A stretch of DNA of 5,189 nt. It comes from a bacterium. GTDB taxonomy: Bacteria; Desulfobacterota; Anaeroferrophillalia; Anaeroferrophillales; Tharpellaceae. Position numbers and translations under genes: made by a program. The stretch is from assembly GCA_029935295.1 (NCBI GenBank), contig JAOZKP010000210.1:1-5189 (forward strand), given 5' to 3'. This document shows, piece by piece, positions 1 to 4,915 of the stretch. How positions within the stretch are numbered: position 1 is the first letter of the stretch; each line of letters begins with the position of its first letter. The notes under the pieces were generated by a model. The model did not search any database and had not been told where the DNA came from. It saw only the letters and a program-made list of their open reading frames with translations.

Positions 1-65
1 CGAGTTGGCAGATCGAAAATGGCCTTCGAAGACTAAATTAACTCAATAGATATAACCACTTTCAC

Positions 66-104
66 AAAAAAGCTCAGCCAAACAGCCGGGTTTTTTATTT
101 TTTT
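66..104 (+). terminator. Possible rho-independent terminator (weak)
   Basis: A run of six A (66-71) is followed by a short G/C-containing stretch and then a long T-tract (91-96 and 98-104). The A and T runs can pair, and GCT (72-74) can pair with AGC (84-86), but a four-base bulge (CGGG, 87-90) breaks the stem. The T-tract is typical of a plus-strand terminator for a gene lying left of the window; the stem is poor. It may be only an A/T-rich spacer. Confidence 0.3.
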
Positions 105-120
105 AACGACAAAATGGATA

Positions 121-150
121 TTGTGTTTTTCTGAGCGCTGCGCTTAAAGT
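121..150 (+). promoter_or_regulatory. Possible sigma70-type promoter with palindrome in the spacer
   Basis: A -35-like TTGTGT (121-126) and a -10-like TAAAGT (145-150) are 18 bases apart, about 65 bases upstream of the methyltransferase start. The spacer contains the palindrome AGCGC-T-GCGCT (134-144), extended by a G:T and a T:A pair. That position would suit a repressor operator or a small hairpin. Both hexamers are only partial consensus matches, so this is an inference. Confidence 0.25.
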
Positions 151-213
151 TAGGCTGATGATAAGGAAATAAGGGTGCCTTCAAAAATTAGAGAGGAATG
201 ACGGAAAGATTCT

Positions 214-1260
214 ATGATTGACTCAGCCACTTCTAAGCTGGAATCGCTACGAAAAGTGACCTTGTCACTACTTGATTCTCAACATCCAGCTTACTCGCTA
301 CGACCAGAAGTTGTCGAGATGACAACTATACTTACAAATTCAGGGACGATTCTGAGCACCCATAAGAAAGACATTTCAGATGGCGAAACTCAAACGTCTA
401 ACGGGTTAGCTCTATCTCCGACAATGGCGGCGATGTGTGCTGGCGATTTCGTACGAACGATCGAATTTATCCGTGGCACGTATGCTGCTATTGCTGATAT
501 GCGAAAACGATTCCCTGACCGCCCCGCGCAAATCCTTTATGTAGGTTGTGGACCTTACGCGACTCTGGCTGTTCCCCTTATGTCGGTATTTTCTCCTGCA
601 GAAGCTACCTTCACGCTCCTTGACATTCATCTTGAAGCGATTGATTCCGCTCAATCTATTGTAGAAACGCTGGGACTAAGCAATTGCGTGGCCAATTTCG
701 AAACGGTGGATGCAAGTTCGTACCAGGTTTGTCGTTATCGGCCTCCCGACGTTATCCTGATGGAAATCATGCAGACCTGTCTGGAATCGGAGCCCCAAGT
801 TGCAATCACACGTCATTTACTGAAACAGGCCCCAAACGCAATCCTGATACCTGAAGAAGTGAGTATTGAGCTTACGCTGGTGGATCCCTCCCATGAATTT
901 GATTTGAATGAGCTGGAACAAAATAGTTGCACCATTCAACGCGACCGTATTCCTGTCTCATCAATATTCATTGTGAATCGGGAGACTGTAAGTTCGTGGA
1001 AAAACATCGACAGCAACCGATTACCTGCATCGACCGTAAAAATTCCTAATTATACAGAGCAACGTTACCAACCGATGCTTTTTACAAAAATTCTTGTTTA
1101 TCAGAACCATATTCTCAAAGAATACGACTCCGGTTTGACATGTCCAAGAGTCCTCTCGATTGAAGGTACGATCAAGCCTGGGAATACAATTCAATTTTAT
1201 TACGAATTAGGTAGTCATCCCCAGCTAAAGAATGAGACACTTCTTATTTGGCCCAACTAG
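214..1260 (+). CDS. Class I SAM-dependent methyltransferase, PRMT-like
   Basis: This 348-residue protein is predicted to transfer a methyl group from S-adenosylmethionine to an unknown acceptor in the cytoplasm. Residues 107-116 (ILYVGCGPYA) form the glycine-rich SAM-binding motif I. LLDIH (135-139) supplies the acidic residue at the end of strand 2 (D137), and VDAS (165-168) fits the next acidic position. After strand 4, EIMQTCLESE (184-193) has two glutamates nine residues apart with M and C in place, much like the double-E loop of protein arginine methyltransferases. ILIPEEVSIEL (210-220) resembles the strand that follows that loop. No THW motif is visible in the C-terminal beta-rich part, so arginine methylation is not established. 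The ATG at 214 is the first possible start in this frame (stop at 199-201); its Shine-Dalgarno is weak (GGA at 203-205). The gene is A/T-richer than its neighbours, and its substrate cannot be told from context. Confidence 0.8.
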   Translation: MIDSATSKLESLRKVTLSLLDSQHPAYSLRPEVVEMTTILTNSGTILSTHKKDISDGETQTSNGLALSPTMAAMCAGDFVRTIEFIRGTYAAIADMRKRFPDRPAQILYVGCGPYATLAVPLMSVFSPAEATFTLLDIHLEAIDSAQSIVETLGLSNCVANFETVDASSYQVCRYRPPDVILMEIMQTCLESEPQVAITRHLLKQAPNAILIPEEVSIELTLVDPSHEFDLNELEQNSCTIQRDRIPVSSIFIVNRETVSSWKNIDSNRLPASTVKIPNYTEQRYQPMLFTKILVYQNHILKEYDSGLTCPRVLSIEGTIKPGNTIQFYYELGSHPQLKNETLLIWPN

Positions 1261-1337
1261 AGAAAGTGTATCTGGTGGTATTGATTTGGGGAACTGCACC
1301 AAACCCAAACGCTTGCAAAAAAAATAAGTGAGGAGTT
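1261..1337 (+). other. Spacer with short inverted repeat
   Basis: This 77-base gap separates the methyltransferase from the GNAT gene. TTTGGG (1285-1290) and CCCAAA (1304-1309) form a perfect six-base inverted repeat with a 13-base loop. No T-run follows on either strand, so it is not a clear terminator. AGGAG (1331-1335) is a Shine-Dalgarno-like site only two bases before the GTG at 1338. No good promoter was seen, so the two plus-strand genes may be co-transcribed. Confidence 0.35.
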
Positions 1338-1892
1338 GTGACAGACTGCAGCAAACAATTCAGCGAACGGGGCCTCTTCTCAAAACTTGAGGAAAATCTG
1401 GCGGGGTTCTCCTGGCGAACGGTGCGACGTGAAGACGAAAAGATCCTGGATGATATCTATCGGGCATGCCACGCTGGTGATTTCGTTGGGCTGGCCCCGG
1501 AGCAACTGCAACCACTACTGTCGATGCAGGCCAGAGCCCAAACCCGCCATTACACGGTTTCCTACCCTGACGCAATGCACTGGATTCTGGAACATGAAAC
1601 TGAGGCTGTAGGTCGTCTGATGGTTGATGAAAGCCAGGAGGGTCTCCACATTGTTGACTTAGCCTTAGTTCCGGCGCTACAGGGCCGGAGGTGGGGACGG
1701 ACTCTAGTGGGTGCCCTCCTCGAAGAGGCCTCACGGCAAAACACAATGGTTCACGCCCATGTAGCGCTTGGCAACGATGGAGCGCGGCGTTTCTGGTCGC
1801 GGTCAGGCTTTGTCGAAATCCGAATCGAGGGGTCCTATGCCGTCCTCCTGTGGGATGGTAAAACGTCGACTAATCCAAACTCTGCCGATTAA
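1338..1892 (+). CDS. GNAT family N-acetyltransferase
   Basis: This 184-residue protein is predicted to move an acetyl group from acetyl-CoA to an amine; the acceptor is unknown. The fold runs from WRTVRREDE (26-34) through the central strands EAVGRLMVDE (89-98) and LHIVDLALVPALQG (103-116) to the pyrophosphate-binding turn QGRRWG (115-120). The C-terminal helix-strand NDGARRFWSRSGFVE (146-160) matches the usual GNAT ending. The canonical turn is Q/R-x-x-G-x-G/A, and here its first glycine is an arginine. GTG at 1338 is the only start before the upstream in-frame stop (1329-1331). Its AGGAG is unusually close (two bases), so a later start is possible, although the first ~25 residues lie outside the core fold. 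GNATs of this type often sit beside tail-collar and DUF6916 genes (family recollection). This one faces them and overlaps the DUF6916 gene tail-to-tail by 23 bases. Confidence 0.88.
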   Translation: MTDCSKQFSERGLFSKLEENLAGFSWRTVRREDEKILDDIYRACHAGDFVGLAPEQLQPLLSMQARAQTRHYTVSYPDAMHWILEHETEAVGRLMVDESQEGLHIVDLALVPALQGRRWGRTLVGALLEEASRQNTMVHAHVALGNDGARRFWSRSGFVEIRIEGSYAVLLWDGKTSTNPNSAD

Positions 1893-2175
1893 AGATGGAC
1901 TCGTAGCTCGGGCGTCCCTGTTTGTCGGGCATTATGGGAACCAGAAAAAGAGCGAGTTCACCCATGGCGGGGTGGTTTAGGAGGTAGGTTCCTTGTGCAA
2001 GAGGGGAGCCGGAATCGAGCACGAAGACCAGGGAGAAGCTCCGGCCGTCTTTCTGCTCGCCTAAAATATCTACGGTTTCGAGTTCAAGCTTTACGTCATC
2101 AGTTTCGATTCGAGAGCTGAAGATCGTCTTTCTATGAGGCTGAAAGTTTTCGGCTGTGAGATTGCTGATATCCAC
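1870..2175 (-). CDS. DUF6916-type small protein
   Basis: This 101-residue protein of unknown function closes the minus-strand operon. It has the pattern I associate with DUF6916: LTAENFQPH near the N-terminus (6-14), RSFSLVF (45-51), QGTYLLNHPAMGELALF (61-77) leading into a hydrophobic LVPI strand (78-81), and a terminal YESIFNR (91-97). It has no signal peptide or membrane segment, so it is probably cytoplasmic or a component of an assembled particle. The start is GTG at 2175, 11 bases after the stop of the Tat-signal gene, with no clear Shine-Dalgarno of its own, which suggests translational coupling. Proteins of this family are usually found with MdpB-like tail-collar genes, as here. The family assignment is from memory of the motif, without a profile search. 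The 3' end overlaps the convergent GNAT gene. Confidence 0.75.
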   Translation of the reverse strand: MDISNLTAENFQPHRKTIFSSRIETDDVKLELETVDILGEQKDGRSFSLVFVLDSGSPLAQGTYLLNHPAMGELALFLVPIMPDKQGRPSYESIFNRQSLD

Positions 2176-2186
2176 TAAGATTACCG

Positions 2187-2918
2187 TTATGTGAAGGTTT
2201 GGTCATTGTCGACATGACTCACCGAGAATAGTAGATATGGAAAACTTACCAGCTTGGAGTAAGGCTCCGAGCCCCGGAAAAGTGGACCCTCGGTTGTTTC
2301 TGCCGAATGATCTTGACGCCAGACAAGGTGTTGCCAGGCCGTATCCGTTTTCACTCCATGTTGCAACGCGACAGCATAAGTACCCGGTCTAAGCGCAGCC
2401 TGACCCTTGCCGATTCCGAAATGGAGAGGGAGGCGGCTCTCTTCGACGTTGCCCGTTTGGGAACGTATCTTGGCCCCCACGATCATACGCAGACCCCGAC
2501 ATGGTTGCAGGGGAACCGTAAAGGATACCGGTGCGCTGGCACTGGCGATGGGCTCGCGATTATAGCACCAGGCATGAAACCTAAGACGGTCGTCAGGAGT
2601 GTAGGCGACGTCGAGCCAAAAGCGCTGCAGGTCGGGGCGAGTTGCCGCCTGGTAGAGGCTATGGATAGTCACCTGTGCAACACCGGTGCGCCACAAATCT
2701 GGATCCGAGCGCAGGAGATTCGCGTTGTGACATCTGTCCGCACCCTCTTCGCTAAAGCCAATGGCCATTGGCAGCGGGGTCGGGCGCAGAAACGACAGGA
2801 GGGTCCCGGCTTGACAGTATGTTGGAACTATTGCCAGACCGGCGGCACTGACGCCTAGAAAAGAGCGGCGGCTAAGTTTGCCCGGGCCTATTTCTCTCAT
2901 CCTCTTTTTTCCATTCAT
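2187..2918 (-). CDS. Tat-signal protein of unknown function
   Basis: This 243-residue protein is the third gene of the minus-strand operon. SRRSFLG at 16-22 is a textbook twin-arginine motif (S-R-R-x-F-L), followed by a hydrophobic stretch (GVSAAGLAIVP, 22-32) and a possible cleavage site near CQA (35-37). The protein is therefore probably exported folded to the periplasm or beyond. I do not recognise the mature domain. It looks beta-rich, with segments such as AQVTIHSLYQ (81-90), LDVAYTPDDRLRFHAWCYN (102-120) and GTYAVALQHG (179-188), and ends with FPYLLFSVSHV (226-236). The 'RPGTYAVAL' segment has a 'GTY' turn like that in the neighbouring DUF6916 protein. The reading frame is open back to 3011, but that longer form would overlap the tail-collar gene and bury the Tat motif. 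The ATG at 2918 has GGAGG eight bases upstream and is preferred. Known Tat cargoes often carry cofactors, but no cofactor motif is visible. Confidence 0.8.
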   Translation of the reverse strand: MNGKKRMREIGPGKLSRRSFLGVSAAGLAIVPTYCQAGTLLSFLRPTPLPMAIGFSEEGADRCHNANLLRSDPDLWRTGVAQVTIHSLYQAATRPDLQRFWLDVAYTPDDRLRFHAWCYNREPIASASAPVSFTVPLQPCRGLRMIVGAKIRSQTGNVEESRLPLHFGIGKGQAALRPGTYAVALQHGVKTDTAWQHLVWRQDHSAETTEGPLFRGSEPYSKLVSFPYLLFSVSHVDNDQTFT

Positions 2919-2926
2919 TTTCGCAG

Positions 2927-2931
2927 CCTCC
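2927..2931 (-). promoter_or_regulatory. Shine-Dalgarno deciding the Tat-protein start
   Basis: GGAGG on the minus strand lies eight bases before the ATG at 2918. This supports the shorter form of the Tat-signal protein over the frame that is open from 3011. It also leaves a clean 38-base gap after the tail-collar stop at 2957. Confidence 0.8.
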
Positions 2932-2956
2932 GGAAGAGTTGCTTCCAACCATTTAA

Positions 2957-3469
2957 TCAGCTTCGTGACGGGAAGACACCAATTAAGGCGATGATGTAGT
3001 TGACACAACAAAAAGGCTGGATATTGGTGTGTCCCTGGCTGCCTCCGGTGTGGCCTGTGGCAGGATTTGCCGTTGCTTTACTGGGGTGGGCGTAGGCATC
3101 CTGACGAGACTGAGCTGGGATATTCCCAATCGGGGAATTGTCGTCGGCGAGTTCACTCGTAAGAGTAGTCATACTATGATTGTGGGACGGGATCTGAGCT
3201 TGGCTGAGAGTGACAGTTTCAACACCACTTTTTCGGCCCAAAGTGTATATCGATAGCCCCGGACCTCTGCCCGGATGGATTGCCACGCGACCGCGCAGAT
3301 CGGGTAGGGCGAAGGATGTGCGGCCGTCACCGCCGTAAGTGGTGCCGATCAGGGCGAAGAGGGCCGTGTTCGAACTGATGTCAAGGAGCTGACCGTCACA
3401 AAAAGCCCAGCCACGGGGGGCGAAGTTGCCCCCGAACATAATGATTTCTGCGATGAAAGGATCTGACAT
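2957..3469 (-). CDS. Phage tail-collar domain protein, MdpB-like
   Basis: This complete 170-residue protein belongs to the tail-collar/microcystin-dependent protein (MdpB) group. The collar domain fills about residues 7-63: EIIMFGGNFAPRGWAFCDGQ (8-27), LFALIGTTYGGDGRTSFALP (37-56) and DLRGRVAIHPGRGPG (57-71). It is followed by ETVTLSQAQIPSHNH (84-98), the usual histidine-bearing segment, and by the family's closing NIQPFCCVNYIIALIGVFPS (149-168). In phages this domain belongs to tail-fibre or collar proteins. Free-standing bacterial copies are common, but their role is unknown. No signal peptide is present, although both the upstream and the downstream gene products have one. The start is well supported by GGAGG at 3479-3483, nine bases away. 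The middle region (99-148) is the variable part of such proteins and may be an exposed tip. Confidence 0.92.
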   Translation of the reverse strand: MSDPFIAEIIMFGGNFAPRGWAFCDGQLLDISSNTALFALIGTTYGGDGRTSFALPDLRGRVAIHPGRGPGLSIYTLGRKSGVETVTLSQAQIPSHNHSMTTLTSELADDNSPIGNIPAQSRQDAYAHPSKATANPATGHTGGSQGHTNIQPFCCVNYIIALIGVFPSRS

Positions 3470-3478
3470 TTGATTTAA

Positions 3479-3483
3479 CCTCC
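3479..3483 (-). promoter_or_regulatory. Shine-Dalgarno of the tail-collar gene
   Basis: GGAGG on the minus strand lies nine bases before the ATG at 3469, inside the 54-base gap after the collagen-like gene's stop at 3524. Each of the first three operon genes thus begins in its own gap, with strong sites on the second and third. Confidence 0.75.
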
Positions 3484-3523
3484 AAATAGTCGAACCGGAC
3501 GTAGCCGGCGTGATTCCAAGATT

Positions 3524-4822
3524 CTAGAAAAGTAAGTTGTCAGGGGTGTCCGCCTCGGTCTGCAAGACGAGACCGACTGACCCGCTGGCAGGGGTGTTGG
3601 TCGTCCCCGATGGTGCGCCCGAACCGCCGTTGCCGCCAAGAGCACCCCCACCACCGCCCGCAGACAAACCGGTAGCAGTGCCGGAAGGTGTGCTGACGGA
3701 ACCACCGTCAGCATCGGTTATTCCCAATATGATCGTATTTGCCGGGGCTAGAAGATGAATGATGCCACCGCCGCCACCACCACCGTCGCCGCCGGCTACG
3801 TATAGAGGTGCTACAGTTCGGTCTTGGCCTTGAGATCCATTACCGCCCCGGACCTCGATGTTACCCAAATTGCTGATGCCTGACCGTGAGAGAAGCACGA
3901 TAAAACCTCCAGCCCCTCCGCCGGCACCAGCCGACCCAGCCACGCTTGAGGCATCCCCACCGTTGGCCTTGATGATACCGTCGGCACTAATTTCAATGTC
4001 ACCCTTGGCCCGTACCGAAAGGGCGCCGCCGCCATCTCCACCTTGGGATTCTCCTCTGGAGTTACCCGCACCTCCGGCCTCCGGGCCGGGATTAAGAAGT
4101 TGCCTGGCAATTAACGGAACCATGGCGGTTCCGCTGGAGGGAGCATGAGCCGCTGTCACGGCAAGCCCTTTGCCCGGGGCCGCTCTCACGGCTCCGGCAA
4201 TGCCGGGTTTAACCTCTATGGTGCCATTCACAACAAGTTTTTCTGTGCAGCGCAGAACAGTGCCACTGGGTAGTGTGAGGGTTTCTCCAACAATGATGGT
4301 CAGAGTCGTAAACTGTTGATTAGGGGGACCTCCATCGGACCAGTCGTCGTCAGCCGCTACTGTGTAAGCTCCACCAGAACCGTCACCGAAATGAACATCA
4401 AGCAAACCGACCCCGGCATTTCCCTGCGGACCGGTTGCACCAGTAGCTCCTTGATCCCCGGGATCGCCTTTCAGCCCCGTAGCTCCGATTGGACCGGTCA
4501 GACCCTGAGGGCCGATTGCTCCAGTTGGCCCCTGCGTACCGGTTGCGCCAGTAGCTCCTTGATCCCCGGTATCGCCCTTAAGCCCTGTAGCTCCGATTGG
4601 ACCGGTCGAACCCTGAGGGCCGATTGCTGTAGCCGTAGTTTGACAGCTACCATCAAAAAAAGTGATTCCACCTATTTCGTTCTCTAGAAATAGCTCTCCT
4701 TTAATAAAAACATTATCATTGAGAGTTGTTTCCGACCATGCTACAGACATTGTTATAACGGTAAAAATTACGACCATAAAAAATTGCAGAGCAGTCGATT
4801 GTATCATTGTTTTGGCTTTCAT
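3524..4822 (-). CDS. Exported collagen-like, glycine-rich repeat protein
   Basis: This 432-residue protein opens the minus-strand operon. Residues 1-30 form a Sec signal peptide: K2 and K4, a hydrophobic core at about 11-27, and a likely cleavage after AWS (28-30). ITFFDGSCQTTA (53-64) resembles the 'F-DGT-QTTA' linker common in tail-fibre and collagen-like bacterial proteins. Residues 68-136 are 23 uninterrupted G-X-Y triplets, a predicted collagen-type triple helix made of two near-identical 36-residue units. A compact stretch (140-245) follows. About four glycine-rich repeats then occupy roughly 262-420, each of the form GGxGGG-hydrophobic strand-GxIxxxGGxG, suggesting a beta-solenoid-like stack. 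It is likely a trimeric surface or secreted fibre. Weak GGGTG lies seven bases before the ATG at 4822; M6 and M16 are alternative starts that would cut into the signal peptide. No LPXTG, autotransporter barrel or outer-membrane anchor is visible. Confidence 0.85.
   Translation of the reverse strand: MKAKTMIQSTALQFFMVVIFTVITMSVAWSETTLNDNVFIKGELFLENEIGGITFFDGSCQTTATAIGPQGSTGPIGATGLKGDTGDQGATGATGTQGPTGAIGPQGLTGPIGATGLKGDPGDQGATGATGPQGNAGVGLLDVHFGDGSGGAYTVAADDDWSDGGPPNQQFTTLTIIVGETLTLPSGTVLRCTEKLVVNGTIEVKPGIAGAVRAAPGKGLAVTAAHAPSSGTAMVPLIARQLLNPGPEAGGAGNSRGESQGGDGGGALSVRAKGDIEISADGIIKANGGDASSVAGSAGAGGGAGGFIVLLSRSGISNLGNIEVRGGNGSQGQDRTVAPLYVAGGDGGGGGGGIIHLLAPANTIILGITDADGGSVSTPSGTATGLSAGGGGGALGGNGGSGAPSGTTNTPASGSVGLVLQTEADTPDNLLF
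4422..4628 (-). repeat. 108-base tandem repeat coding collagen triplets
   Basis: Bases 4422-4520 and 4530-4628 match at about 91 of 99 positions by eye with a period of 108 bases. They encode two 36-residue blocks of G-X-Y triplets in the collagen-like protein (around residues 68-103 and 104-139). The period is a multiple of both 3 and the nine-base triplet unit, so gain or loss of a copy keeps the frame. The shared, mostly silent identity points to a fairly recent duplication. Confidence 0.9.
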
Positions 4823-4850
4823 TATATTGCACCCATATGTGATTTTTTCT

Positions 4851-4882
4851 CAACAAAATTGCCAATCTCCCAGCAAAATTGC
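4851..4882. repeat. 12-base direct repeat, 20-base spacing
   Basis: CAACAAAATTGC (4851-4862) and CAGCAAAATTGC (4871-4882) differ at one base and start exactly 20 bases apart, close to two helical turns. They lie 29-60 bases upstream of the collagen-like gene, at or just downstream of the candidate promoter. This is the geometry expected of tandem sites for a regulatory protein. No known regulator consensus is recognised. Confidence 0.45.
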
Positions 4883-4886
4883 ATTC

Positions 4887-4915
4887 AACTTAACATGCTC
4901 ACTCTATATGTTCAA
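4887..4915 (-). promoter_or_regulatory. Candidate promoter of the minus-strand operon
   Basis: On the minus strand TTGAAC (4915-4910) and TAAGTT (4892-4887) are 17 bases apart, and a TG pair one base before the -10 gives an extended -10 (TGnTAAGTT). A T-rich run at about 4922-4916 lies just upstream. Transcription would begin near 4880, giving a leader of roughly 58 bases. The -10 hexamer matches the sigma70 consensus at only three positions. Confidence 0.3.

Larger units (their letters stand above)
1..213. other. Left non-coding flank
   Basis: No convincing gene is visible here. The first ~35-48 bases could be the tail of an upstream gene on the plus strand, but all three plus frames stop within the first 48 bases and none gives a recognisable peptide, so no call is made. 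The remainder is A/T-rich and holds a T-rich tract (91-104), a short palindrome (134-144), a possible promoter (121-150) and a seven-codon ATG mini-frame (198-221) that overlaps the methyltransferase start. Confidence 0.5.

Noticed and set aside
1285..1309. Terminator after the methyltransferase
   Set aside because: The six-base inverted repeat has a large loop and no T-run on either strand.
2307..2858. 183-codon plus-strand open frame
   Set aside because: It lies antisense within the Tat-signal gene, has no recognisable domain, and the minus frame has clear protein features.
2919..3011. Longer N-terminus for the Tat-signal protein
   Set aside because: It overlaps the collar gene, lacks a good Shine-Dalgarno and pushes the Tat motif far inside. 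The ATG at 2918 has GGAGG at ideal spacing.
2957..3469. Prophage
   Set aside because: Only a collar-domain protein is present; no capsid, portal, terminase, sheath, tape-measure, integrase or lysis gene is visible.
3537..4148. Proline-rich plus-strand frames opposite the glycine repeats
   Set aside because: Proline runs (CCG/CCA) are the complement of glycine codons in the collagen-like gene, so these are mirror images.
4422..4628. CRISPR-like array
   Set aside because: There are only two long units with no separate spacers, and they encode in-frame G-X-Y triplets.
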